Of a stretch of DNA of 64,000 nt, positions 37,010 through 47,663 are shown piece after piece. The translations under genes and the position numbers were made by a program. Positions within the stretch are counted from its first letter, which is position 1. The number at the start of each line of letters is the position of its first letter. Location: assembly GCA_019634925.1 (NCBI GenBank), contig JAHCAL010000002.1:558001-622000 (forward strand), given 5' to 3'. A model generated the notes under the pieces. That model was not told the origin of the DNA. It saw only the letters and a list, made by a program, of their open reading frames with translations, and searched no databases. This DNA is from Pseudomonadales bacterium (GTDB lineage Bacteria > Pseudomonadota > Gammaproteobacteria > Pseudomonadales > Azotimanducaceae).

Positions 37010-38338
37010 TCAACCGGGTATCCGTACCGGCAGTTCGAGGATCCCGCGAATGAAGTTGGAGCGCAGGTAGACCGGATCGCCCACCACCTCCACCTTCGGA
37101 AAACGCTTCAGGATCTCCTCCCACAACACGCGCAACTGCATCTCGCCGAGCCGGTTGCCGAGGCAGCGATGGATGCCGAATCCGAACGACAGGTGCTTGC
37201 GCGGATTCTCGCGGTCGATGATGAACTCGTTGGCCCGCTCGATCTCGGTCTCGTCGCGATTGCCGGAGACGTACCACATCACCACCTTGTCGCCGGCCTT
37301 GATGTGCTTGCCGGCGAGCTCGGTATCGGTGATCGCGGTCCGCGCCATGTGCGCGACCGGCGACTGCCAGCGGATGATCTCCGGGACCATCGAGCCGACC
37401 AGGGCAGGGTCGGCGCTCAGCTTCGCGTACTCGTGCGGATTCTGGTTCAGCGCGAGCACTCCCCCCGAGATCGAGTTGCGCGTCGTGTCGTTGCCGCCGA
37501 CGATCAGCAGCAGCACGTTGCCGAGGTACTCGTTCGGCGGCATGTTGCGGGTCGCTTCGCCGTGCACCAGCATGGAAATCAGGTCGGAGCCTGGTTCGTT
37601 CCGCCGGACGCGCTCCTTCCAGACCGCATCGAAGTACTCCCAGCACTTCCACAGCTCCTTGAAGCCCTCTTCCGGCGTTTCGAAGTACTCGGGGTTGCCG
37701 ATGTTCTGGGTCGCGTCGGACCAGTAGATCAGCTTGTGGCGGTCTTCCTGCGGAACGCCGAAGAGCGTTGCCAGCATGCGGCCGGTGAGCTCGACCGAGA
37801 CTTCGCGGACCCAGTTGAATGTCTCGTTGCGCGGCAGACCATCCAGGATGTCGCCCGCGCGCTGGCGGATCAGGCCTTCGAGTTCGGCGATCTGGCGCGG
37901 CGCGAACATGGGTGCGACGACCTTGCGCTGGTCGTCGTGCTTCGGCGGATCCTCCATGATGAACATGGGCAGGTGGAACATGGGGTCCGGCTCGGGTTCG
38001 GCGCGCCCGCCGAGCTGGATGCCGCCGCGACGCGAATCGGACGAGAAGATCTCGTGGTGCGAGTCGACGTGCATGATGTCGTTGTAGCGCGTGACCGACC
38101 AGTACGGGCCGAACTGGCTCTCCGCGCAGTAGTGCACCGGATCCTCGCGGCGCAGGCGCTCGAACCACGGCAGTACCGTGTTCGCCTCGAAGAGGATCGG
38201 GTGGCCGGGATTCATCTTTTCGAGCGGTATGGTGGCGGGATCGACGTGCGGGTCGATCGCCCACTCGGCGAGCATTTCGGCGTTGGAGCGCCGGTAGAGC
38301 TCGCGCCTGGAGAGCGCCGCTTCCTGTTGCTGACTCAT
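37010..38338 (-). CDS. Cytochrome P450, CYP153-type
   Basis: This soluble bacterial P450 of 442 residues most resembles CYP153 terminal alkane hydroxylases. Key parts are the I-helix LLIVGGNDTTRNSISGG, the ExxR helix PEIIRWQSP, GDKVVMWYVSGNRDE, and the haem loop FGFGIHRCLGNRLGE with the ligand Cys392. CYP153 enzymes hydroxylate medium-chain alkanes, terpenes or fatty acids with a ferredoxin and a ferredoxin reductase. Neither is adjacent here, although a reductase of the right class lies at 16.5 kb. The ATG at 38338 follows a 158-base region that must hold its promoter. Confidence 0.93.
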   Translation of the reverse strand: MSQQQEAALSRRELYRRSNAEMLAEWAIDPHVDPATIPLEKMNPGHPILFEANTVLPWFERLRREDPVHYCAESQFGPYWSVTRYNDIMHVDSHHEIFSSDSRRGGIQLGGRAEPEPDPMFHLPMFIMEDPPKHDDQRKVVAPMFAPRQIAELEGLIRQRAGDILDGLPRNETFNWVREVSVELTGRMLATLFGVPQEDRHKLIYWSDATQNIGNPEYFETPEEGFKELWKCWEYFDAVWKERVRRNEPGSDLISMLVHGEATRNMPPNEYLGNVLLLIVGGNDTTRNSISGGVLALNQNPHEYAKLSADPALVGSMVPEIIRWQSPVAHMARTAITDTELAGKHIKAGDKVVMWYVSGNRDETEIERANEFIIDRENPRKHLSFGFGIHRCLGNRLGEMQLRVLWEEILKRFPKVEVVGDPVYLRSNFIRGILELPVRIPG

Positions 38339-38496
38339 TTGTGGATTCTCCGCGGGTGGATCGGTACGGGGACGAATATCGGAACTCGAATTTTAGACTA
38401 CGGACCGGCGCGTCGTGTTTCGGTGAATTGCGAACGACGCCACGCCCCGGGCAAGTCGCCCGCCGGTTGCCGGCCAGGTTCCTGCCGCCGGGTGCC

Positions 38497-39252
38497 CTAG
38501 CGCTCGCGGCCGGAGAGCACGCCGATCAGTGGACCCGCGCCCAGCCCGGCGGTCCGCTGCCGGCGAATGCTGCGCCGCACCACCTCCATGCGCACCCGAT
38601 CCCGCAGCCGTGCCGCGGCGGCCACGGACAGCCCGGCAGCGCGGCAGTAATCCATGACCAGGTCGGACCAGGTACCGTGTTCCAGGACGGCAATGTCCTC
38701 GGAATGCGCACAGAGGATGCCGAGGTTGCGCGCCCGCATGCGCAGCGGCAGGGGGCGATCGAGCAGCCGGGTGTCGGTCACGTCGAGGAGGCCGAAGCCG
38801 CCTTCGACCAGAGCGACCACGTTGCCGAGGTGCAGTCCGCGACAGTAGACCCCAAGCGCGTGCAGATCGGCCACGAAAGCCGCGAGCTCGCGCCGTGGCA
38901 GCTGCCGTCCGAGTGCACGCAGATCGACGCCGTCCAGCCACTCGTAGGTGACCAGCCGGATGTCCGTGCCCGTCACCCGACCTGCCGCCCGTTCGACGGG
39001 TACGGCGATCCCGCGTACGGCGAGTTCGCGCAGCATGCGCCGGAAACGCTCGCTGTGCGGCCAGAGCCAACCCTTCGGCCAGCTGCGCCTGGGGTAGAAG
39101 ACTTTCGTCACGACGCGCCCGCCCGAGCCGTCTTCGTGCACGAGCACCGACGGCCGGCCCTGCCTGCACGCCAGGACCCGGGCTTCCTGACAATGGTTGT
39201 CGAACGCCTGCGGCGTCAGCGAAAACTCGCCACGCCTGTCACCGATTCTCAA
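38497..39252 (-). CDS. Lipopolysaccharide-kinase (InaA/toluene-tolerance)-like protein
   Basis: This small kinase-like protein has about 251 residues. The ATP-side segment includes VVTKVFYPRR (possible nucleotide-binding lysine). LVTYEWLDGVDL resembles the hinge, YCRGLHLGNVV replaces the usual HRD...N catalytic loop, and LLDVTDTRLL occupies the metal-binding DxD position. Such proteins occur in cell-envelope sugar phosphorylation and solvent tolerance. The start is uncertain: the TTG at 39252 with AAGG upstream is preferred, because further upstream lies a 16-base tandem repeat that is not in phase with codons. No LPS gene cluster surrounds it. Confidence 0.7.
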   Translation of the reverse strand: MRIGDRRGEFSLTPQAFDNHCQEARVLACRQGRPSVLVHEDGSGGRVVTKVFYPRRSWPKGWLWPHSERFRRMLRELAVRGIAVPVERAAGRVTGTDIRLVTYEWLDGVDLRALGRQLPRRELAAFVADLHALGVYCRGLHLGNVVALVEGGFGLLDVTDTRLLDRPLPLRMRARNLGILCAHSEDIAVLEHGTWSDLVMDYCRAAGLSVAAAARLRDRVRMEVVRRSIRRQRTAGLGAGPLIGVLSGRER

Positions 39253-39261
39253 TGCGGCCTT

Positions 39262-39309
39262 CCCCCGCTGAACTCGGCCCCCGCTGAACTCGGCCCCCGC
39301 TGAACTCGG
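39262..39309. repeat. Three perfect tandem copies of a 16-bp unit
   Basis: The unit CCCCCGCTGAACTCGG repeats three times without change. It lies directly upstream of the likely start of the kinase-like gene. Because 16 is not divisible by 3, a copy-number change would shift any reading frame crossing it. Confidence 0.9.
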
Positions 39310-39439
39310 CGTCCGCTCGCGGCCTGACCGGTCCCAGGCGGCGGACTGTTCTTCGACCCGATGGTAGTACCCGACTCGTGCCGCGGTCAAAGGTCCGGAA
39401 ATGACCCGGACCAGGCGACTGCCTGCGTTCTGCCGGGTC

Positions 39440-40348
39440 TCAGCGGTGCACGAACGCATCGACCTGGCGTAGAAAATACCCGCGCGGCGCCTCGAGAAAC
39501 GCGGCGTGCGCGCCGCCCGGAATGACCACCCAGGCCTTGTCGTCGGTCCCGAGCGCGGTGAACAGCGCGGCATGCTGATCGTCCCGGGCGAGCGGATCGT
39601 GAAACGCTTCGAGCAACAGCACCGGGACGGTCACCAGGGCGGGATCCAGCAGGCGCCACTCGGCGAGATCCCGCCAGTCGGCCCTGACGGGGTCGGCCGC
39701 CAGCGCGGCAGCGACGAACGATTCGACGGTCGCCGCCGTGGCTGCCTCGGGGAGAATGAAATCGGCAGCGGCCGCCGCAGCGGTCGTGTCCAGGCGCGGC
39801 GGGGCATCCGCGGCATTCGGGGGATCCACGTCGATCCCTGGACGCAACGGATAGCCGAACAGGATCAGACCGGCGACGAGGTCGGGCCGTGCCTGCGCGA
39901 CCAGTTGCGCGACCAGCGCCCCGTACGACCAGCCGAACAGGTGGACGGGCGCGCCGCCGGTACGCTCGAGCCACGCGAGCACGCCGATGACGTCGTCTGC
40001 CGCGCGCCGCGGCGTCAGCCACCCAGTCGTATCCCGCGGCGTCTCTCCGTAACCGCGCAGGTCCACGGCGAGCGCACGGGTGCCCTGCCCAACGAGCCCG
40101 TCCATCAGTGATCGGGCTTCACCCGGCACCTGCAGGTCGAAATCCGGTCGACTGCTCCAGGTGCGACCATGGATCAGGAGCATGGTGCTGCGCGGCGCGG
40201 CGGGCGCCTTCTCCCAGACCCGCAGCGGGTGACCGTCGACTTCGACGGTGTGCGCATGCGGCGCGGCACCGTACGCGGGACTGGCGGCGACCAGCAGCAC
40301 CCCGAGCACGAGCCGATTCCACCTGCAGATACGCTTACGTTCGCTCAT
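39440..40348 (-). CDS. Exported alpha/beta hydrolase
   Basis: This 302-residue protein has a basic signal peptide cleaved near AYGA (residues about 1-28) and an alpha/beta-hydrolase fold. The oxyanion HG motif is LLIHGRTW, the nucleophile serine lies in FGWSYGALVAQ, the acid is probably Asp in EAFHDPLA and the histidine is in PGGAHAAFLE. It probably acts as a periplasmic esterase or lipase-like enzyme. It is 40 bases upstream in coordinates of the PLP dehydratase, but that gene reads with the Cox cluster, so this one is the downstream member of the same strand. The substrate is unknown. Confidence 0.85.
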   Translation of the reverse strand: MSERKRICRWNRLVLGVLLVAASPAYGAAPHAHTVEVDGHPLRVWEKAPAAPRSTMLLIHGRTWSSRPDFDLQVPGEARSLMDGLVGQGTRALAVDLRGYGETPRDTTGWLTPRRAADDVIGVLAWLERTGGAPVHLFGWSYGALVAQLVAQARPDLVAGLILFGYPLRPGIDVDPPNAADAPPRLDTTAAAAAADFILPEAATAATVESFVAAALAADPVRADWRDLAEWRLLDPALVTVPVLLLEAFHDPLARDDQHAALFTALGTDDKAWVVIPGGAHAAFLEAPRGYFLRQVDAFVHR

Positions 40349-40388
40349 GGTCGATCGATCCGGTTCCTCACGGCGCCCACGGGCGCCC

Positions 40389-41405
40389 TCAAACGACCCG
40401 GGGCGCTTCGCCGGCGAGCACGCCCGCGAGGACCGCGGTGTCGATGTTGCCGCCGCTCAGGATCACCCCGACCCGGCGGCCCTGCTGCCGGTCCGCCTCC
40501 TGCATCAGTGCCGCGAGCGCCGCCGCGCCCGCGCCTTCGGCCACGTTGTGCGTCGCGGCATACATGAGCCGCAGGGCTGCTGCGACTTCCCGGTCGGTGA
40601 CCTGCACGATGCGCGCCGCCCCGCGCGCGATGATCGCGAGCGCATCGGCCTGGGGAACCCGGCAGGCCATGCCGTCGGCAAAGGTCTGTGCCGACGCGGT
40701 TCCCACCACGTGGCCGGCCGCGACCGAAAGCGCGAACGCCGGGGCATGCGCCGAGACCACCCCGACGATCTCCGTCGAGAGGCCGAGCAGATCGCGCACC
40801 GCGATCAGCCCCGCGATGCCGGAGCCCATACCGATCGGCACGTAGACCACGTCGAGTTCCACGGCATCGAAGAGTTCGAGCGCGTAGGTCGCGACACCGC
40901 GCACGAGCGCGGGATGAAACGACGGGGCGAAGCGCAGGCCCTCGTGCGCCGCGAGCGCAGCCGCATGTTCGCGCGCCGCGTCGAAGTCGCGCCCGTGCAC
41001 CACCAGGCGCGCACCGAAACCTTCCATGGCGCGGTTCTTCTCGACGCTGTTGCCCTCGGGTACGACGACGGTCACGGGCACGCCGAAGCGTGCCGCTGCG
41101 TAGGGAATGCTCTGCCCGTGATTGCCCCGGGTCGCCGTGACGAAGCCGGCGGGAAGTTCACCACGTGCCGCGAGTTCGGCCATGAACACCAGTCCGCCAC
41201 GCACCTTGAATGCCCCGGTCGGGGTGTGGTTCTCGTGCTTGACCCATACCTCGCAGCCGAGCGCCTGGCGGAGCAGGGGCCACGCATACTGCGGGGTGGG
41301 CGCCATGGCGGCGTGGACGACCGCGCAGGCGGCCTCGAGCCCGGCGCGGGTGAACGGCAGGCCCGACCGGTCGGCGGCGCGGTCCGGCACGACGGGGGCC
41401 GTCAA
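40389..41405 (-). CDS. Serine/threonine dehydratase-like PLP enzyme
   Basis: This fold-type II PLP enzyme has 338 residues. The PLP lysine is Lys67 in HTPTGAFKVRGG, a phosphate-binding loop is GMGSGIAGL, and the end is VGVILSGGNID. There is no ACT regulatory domain, so it is of the catabolic kind; substrates could be threonine, serine, hydroxyaspartate or a related hydroxyamino acid. It starts with TTG at 41405 that overlaps the stop of the Cox-like FAD subunit (TTGA), which ties it to that cluster. The coupling suggests that the Cox-like enzyme and this dehydratase work on related metabolites. Confidence 0.88.
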   Translation of the reverse strand: MTAPVVPDRAADRSGLPFTRAGLEAACAVVHAAMAPTPQYAWPLLRQALGCEVWVKHENHTPTGAFKVRGGLVFMAELAARGELPAGFVTATRGNHGQSIPYAAARFGVPVTVVVPEGNSVEKNRAMEGFGARLVVHGRDFDAAREHAAALAAHEGLRFAPSFHPALVRGVATYALELFDAVELDVVYVPIGMGSGIAGLIAVRDLLGLSTEIVGVVSAHAPAFALSVAAGHVVGTASAQTFADGMACRVPQADALAIIARGAARIVQVTDREVAAALRLMYAATHNVAEGAGAAALAALMQEADRQQGRRVGVILSGGNIDTAVLAGVLAGEAPRVV

Positions 41406-42208
41406 GACCCGCGCGACAGCAGATCCGCCACGGCGCGACGGGCCATGACCCGCACCAGTTGCGCGCGATACTCGGCCGAGGCGTGCAGATCACTGTTGAA
41501 TCCGGCATCGGGCACCTCGACGCCGTCGATGGACGCCGGATCGAGACGCCGTCGCAGCGCTTCTTCCAACGCGCTGCCGCGAAACGCGCAGGGCCCGGCA
41601 CCGGTGATGCCGACGCGCACCGCATCGTCGAACTCCGCGACCAGCACACCGGCGATCGCGTAACGCGATGCCGGATTCGGAAACTTGCGGTACGCCGCCC
41701 GGCGCGGGACCGGGAAGTCGATCCGCAGGATCAGCTCACCCGGCGTCAGGGCCGTTTCGAACAGGTCCTGGAAGAATTCGTCGGCCGCGATCCGCCGGCT
41801 GCTGGTATGCACCGTGGCACCGAGTCCGACCAGCGCGGCGGGGTAGTCCGCCGCAGGGTCGCTGTTCGCGACGGAGCCGCCCATGGTGCCCATGTTGCGT
41901 ACCTGCGCATCCCCGATCTGCGCCGCGAGGTCCGCCAGCACCGGCAGCACGCGACGGATGTCCGGGTGCGCAGCGACCGTCGAATGGCGGGTGAACGCGC
42001 CGATGCTCACGCGATCGGGTGCCACGTCGACACCGGTCAATTCGGCGATGGCACCGAGGTCGATCAGGTCGGACGGCGCCGCCAGTCGCTGCTTGAGCGT
42101 GGGAATCAGCGTCTGTCCGCCGGCCATGTAGAGCCCGTCGTCGGCCGACCGGTAACACTCGAGCGCTTCCATGACGGAGCCGGGTCGATGATAGGTGAAC
42201 GAATACAT
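41402..42208 (-). CDS. FAD-binding subunit of a xanthine-oxidase-family hydroxylase (CoxM-like)
   Basis: This medium subunit of a molybdenum hydroxylase has 268 residues. It starts [16 protein letters not shown] and has the two FAD motifs MAGGQTLIP and [17 protein letters not shown], both typical of CoxM/CutM. It passes electrons from the iron-sulfur subunit to the acceptor. The ATG at 42208 was chosen over an upstream extension lacking homology. It lies 16 bases after the large subunit gene, in the order S-L-M on the minus strand. The order differs from the canonical coxMSL operon. Confidence 0.93.
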   Translation of the reverse strand: MYSFTYHRPGSVMEALECYRSADDGLYMAGGQTLIPTLKQRLAAPSDLIDLGAIAELTGVDVAPDRVSIGAFTRHSTVAAHPDIRRVLPVLADLAAQIGDAQVRNMGTMGGSVANSDPAADYPAALVGLGATVHTSSRRIAADEFFQDLFETALTPGELILRIDFPVPRRAAYRKFPNPASRYAIAGVLVAEFDDAVRVGITGAGPCAFRGSALEEALRRRLDPASIDGVEVPDAGFNSDLHASAEYRAQLVRVMARRAVADLLSRGS

Positions 42209-42224
42209 GGTGCGTCTCCCGCGG

Positions 42225-44600
<2,376 letters not shown>

Positions 44601-44661
44601 GTGCCCTCCTGATGAAGACGGGTCGCTGCCGCCGCGTACCGTGTATCGACGTCCTGCCGGA

Positions 44662-45141
44662 TCAACGCATCTTGCCTGCCGCCTGCATCACGGCATCCAC
44701 GATGTTCTGGTAGCCGGTGCACCGACAGAGGTTGCCTTCGAGCCCCTCGCGCACGCGCCTGCGCACGGCGGCCGGGTCCGACCCGTCGATCGCGCCGTAC
44801 TCGACCAGCTCGATTGCCGCCATGATCATGCCCGGCGTGCAGAACCCGCACTGCAGCGCGTGACAGGCCCGGAACGCCTCCTGCATCGGGTGCAGGCGCG
44901 CCGGCGTGCCGATGCCCTCGATCGTGGTGACCACGGCGCCTTCCAGCTGGCCGGCAAGCACCGTGCAACTCTTGACCGCGCGCCCGTCGAGGTGGACGGT
45001 GCAGGCGCCGCACTGACTCGTGTCGCAGCCGACGTGGGTCCCGGTGAGGTCGAGATGCTGGCGCAGCAGATCGACCAGCAGGGTGTTGGCCGGCACGTCG
45101 AGTGCGCGCGGCGTGCCGTTGACCGTGAAGGAAACTTTCAT
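44662..45141 (-). CDS. 2Fe-2S subunit of the molybdenum hydroxylase (CoxS-like)
   Basis: This small subunit has 159 residues and carries two 2Fe-2S clusters between the molybdenum and FAD centres. The plant-type cluster cysteines are Cys39, Cys44, Cys47 and Cys59 ([10 protein letters not shown] and SCTV). The second cluster uses CGFCTPG and [11 protein letters not shown] near the C-terminus. A 61-base gap separates it from the large subunit gene. It follows the CoxG-like gene with about 9 bases between. Confidence 0.95.
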   Translation of the reverse strand: MKVSFTVNGTPRALDVPANTLLVDLLRQHLDLTGTHVGCDTSQCGACTVHLDGRAVKSCTVLAGQLEGAVVTTIEGIGTPARLHPMQEAFRACHALQCGFCTPGMIMAAIELVEYGAIDGSDPAAVRRRVREGLEGNLCRCTGYQNIVDAVMQAAGKMR

Positions 45142-45150
45142 GGGCGGCTC

Positions 45151-45732
45151 CTATAAGGCCAGGACGAGTGCTACCACCAGGGCGATGAACACCGCGAGCC
45201 AGATCTTCCACTGGGCGCTCGGTTCATAGACGCGGGGCGGCGCCGCTGCCCCGGGTGCAGGGGACGGCACGGGCGCGGCGGCGGCCGACACGACACCGCC
45301 GAGTTCGCGGCCGAATGCGGCGAAAAAGTCGTCCGCCAGCTTGCGCGCGGCGGCATCGATCAGGCGGCTGCCGACCTGGGCGAGCTTGCCCCCGACATTG
45401 GCCTGCACGGCGTACCGGAGCAGCGTTTCGGGACCGGCGTCCTCGAGTTCGACGCGTGCCTGACCGCGCGCGAAGCCGGCGGCACCACCCTTGACCTGCG
45501 CGTGCAGCGTGTAGGCCGACGGCGCGTCGACGTCGGCAAGCGTGAGTTCGGCATTGAAGAGCGCGCTGACCGGGCCGACCCGCGCCTTGATCGCGGCATC
45601 GAAGCGGTCGTCCGCCACCCGTTCGAGCGACTGGCAGCCCTCGATGCAGCGGCCCAGCACGACCGGATCGTTGAGCGCCGTCCACACCCGCTCGCGCGAG
45701 GCGGCAATCCGGTATTCACCGGTCTGTTCCAC
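45151..45732 (-). CDS. CoxG-like SRPBCC protein with C-terminal membrane anchor
   Basis: CoxG proteins belong to the SRPBCC fold; they are membrane-recruiting or cofactor/quinone-handling partners of CO-dehydrogenase-type enzymes. This 193-residue protein has GEYRIAASRERVWTALNDP at the start, DRFDAAIKARVGPV, and AAARKLADDFFAAF, followed by a Pro/Ala linker and a terminal membrane helix (WKIWLAVFIALVVALVLAL). The GTG at 45732 is chosen for its GGGAGG site. It opens the S-L-M-dehydratase unit, so the whole cluster probably starts here. Confidence 0.9.
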   Translation of the reverse strand: MEQTGEYRIAASRERVWTALNDPVVLGRCIEGCQSLERVADDRFDAAIKARVGPVSALFNAELTLADVDAPSAYTLHAQVKGGAAGFARGQARVELEDAGPETLLRYAVQANVGGKLAQVGSRLIDAAARKLADDFFAAFGRELGGVVSAAAAPVPSPAPGAAAPPRVYEPSAQWKIWLAVFIALVVALVLAL

Positions 45733-45874
45733 TGGGCCTCCCTGTTCCCGCGCCATGCTTCGTGCCGCAGGTCCCCCTTCGCAGGTCACGCTGCCGACCG
45801 GGGCCGGGGCAGGTAACCTGCACAGCAGATTGGCACGAATCATCCGCCCGGGCAACGGACGGCAGGCGCCGCGG

Positions 45875-47041
45875 TCAGCCGACGACGAGACCCCGCGCAG
45901 CGATCCAGTCGGCGCAGCTGCCGGCAGCCTGCGCCGCGAGCGCCTGCTGGCCCGAGTAGTAATGCGTGGCGCCCGCGATGTCGATGCGCTGCTTGTTGGC
46001 GTGGGGGATGGCGTCGAAGAGCCGCTGCGTGTGGCTCGGCGTGCAGGCGTTGTCCGCGGTATTGCCGATCACGAGCACCGGGCAGGACACGTTGCGCCCG
46101 TTGCGTTCGCCGTGCGCGCGCGACGCATCGTAGCTCCACTGCGACAGCCAACTGCGCAGCGTGCAGAAGCGGGCGAGCCCGACCGGCCCCATGTTCACGA
46201 CCCGGGGATCGCCGAGGTAACAGGTGCCGGGTACCCGGTCGTTCGGATCGACCGATGGATCGAGCCAGCGTGGGTCGGCCATGGTGCCGTGGACGACGAA
46301 ACCCTGTTCGGCACCGGGGCCGTCCTGCGCGATCCGCACGGCGAGCCGTTCGCGCACCCAGTCGGTGATGCGCCGGTTGCGCGCGATCTGCGCGGCGCGG
46401 TATCGCGCCAGAAAGCCAGGATCGTAAGGCGGTTGCGCCGGGTTGGCCGGGTCGTAGAGGTCGAGCGCGCGGTCGCGCCGGTCGGGATCCCGTTCGTCCA
46501 GGATCGCGGGATCCATCCATTCGGTCAGGGTCACCGAGCGGCTGACGTGGGCCGCCATGAGCACGATCGCGTCGGCGGGGACCAGTCCGGCGCCGCGCAG
46601 GTCCAGGGGATCCCCCGCGGGCGTCGTCTCGATGTCGGGTCGTTCGGCCTGTTCCTGGTAGAAAAGCGCGAGCGAACCGCCGCCCGACCAACCCCCGAGC
46701 ACGATCTTCTCGTAGCCGAAGCGCTCCTGCGCATCCCTGATGCCGGCGCCCAGGTCGAGCAGGCACTTTTCCATGATGAGCGCGCTGTCGTTGCCACGAT
46801 ACCGCGTGTTGACGTACAGGATGTGGAGCCCGACGCGCGCCAGCTGGTTCATGATCGGCAGGAACGCACCGCCGCCCACCGGATGGCTGAAGACCATGAG
46901 CGTGCGGGACGGGAGATCCGCCGGGACGATGCGCATGCACTCGATGAAGACGGTCCCGACTTCGCCGCCGTAGGTGTCCTTGAACGCCGCCTGTTCACGG
47001 TAGGCAACGCCATAACTTTCCCGCAGAACCCGATGCGCCAT
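45875..47041 (-). CDS. Alpha/beta-fold hydrolase
   Basis: This protein of 388 residues has no signal peptide. The nucleophile motif is LGGWSGGGSLALFY and the histidine is in GATHYYSGQQ near the C-terminus; the oxyanion region reads FSHPVGGGAF. The family includes cytoplasmic esterases and peptidase-like hydrolases of unclear substrate. It lies upstream of the Cox-like unit on the same strand (142-base gap) and is divergent from a MarR gene that may control it. The 69-base shared region is AT-rich compared with its flanks. Confidence 0.85.
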   Translation of the reverse strand: MAHRVLRESYGVAYREQAAFKDTYGGEVGTVFIECMRIVPADLPSRTLMVFSHPVGGGAFLPIMNQLARVGLHILYVNTRYRGNDSALIMEKCLLDLGAGIRDAQERFGYEKIVLGGWSGGGSLALFYQEQAERPDIETTPAGDPLDLRGAGLVPADAIVLMAAHVSRSVTLTEWMDPAILDERDPDRRDRALDLYDPANPAQPPYDPGFLARYRAAQIARNRRITDWVRERLAVRIAQDGPGAEQGFVVHGTMADPRWLDPSVDPNDRVPGTCYLGDPRVVNMGPVGLARFCTLRSWLSQWSYDASRAHGERNGRNVSCPVLVIGNTADNACTPSHTQRLFDAIPHANKQRIDIAGATHYYSGQQALAAQAAGSCADWIAARGLVVG

Positions 47042-47110
47042 CTGTTTCCCGTTGCCTTAACCAGTAACTTTACGAAACAATAACGGAACTCACATCAGGT
47101 CGATAGTTGC

Positions 47111-47584
47111 ATGGAAGATCTACCGCCCGAGGTGCTGATGCGTGGGCTGCTGCGTGCCTACTACTGGATGGACGAAAGCATGCAGAACGGGCTCATCCAG
47201 GCTGGCTTCCAGCCACGGACCCGCACTCAGACCATGATCCTCGTGAACGTCTCGAACGGCATCACGCGCGCCGCCGAACTCGCCCGTGTGCTCGGCGTCA
47301 GCCGCCAGGCCATCCAGCAGCAGATCAACGAGCTCGAGTCCGACGACCTCGTCACCCAGATTCCCGACCCGGACGACCGCCGCGCCAATCGCATCATCTT
47401 CAGCGAGCAGGGCGCGCGGTTCATGAACGCGGCGCTCGCGAGCCTGCGCCAGGCCGAACAGGCGCTGGCCGTGCGGCTCGGCTACGACGCGGTGCGGGTG
47501 CTGCGCAACACGCTGTCGAGCGACTGGGGCCCGGTGATCGGCGAGCAGCATCCGCCCGGTCGCAAGCGCTCGCTCGGCACCTGA
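47111..47584 (+). CDS. MarR-family winged-helix regulator
   Basis: This dimeric transcriptional regulator of 157 residues has the winged helix at residues about 40-105 (RAAELARVLGVSRQAIQQQ is the recognition part, DPDDRRANRIIFSEQG the wing). Typical ligands are small aromatic or carboxylate compounds. It is divergent from the alpha/beta hydrolase gene, so the two probably share an operator in the AT-rich 47042-47110 gap. Control of the hydrolase and possibly the Cox-like cluster is an inference from position. Confidence 0.88.
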   Translation: MEDLPPEVLMRGLLRAYYWMDESMQNGLIQAGFQPRTRTQTMILVNVSNGITRAAELARVLGVSRQAIQQQINELESDDLVTQIPDPDDRRANRIIFSEQGARFMNAALASLRQAEQALAVRLGYDAVRVLRNTLSSDWGPVIGEQHPPGRKRSLGT

Positions 47585-47663
47585 ACACGCCCGAGGCATT
47601 CACGCGCGCTCCGCCCGGCGCCTGTGGCATCGCGGGGCAGCCGGGGTCGGCACGGAGTCCTGC

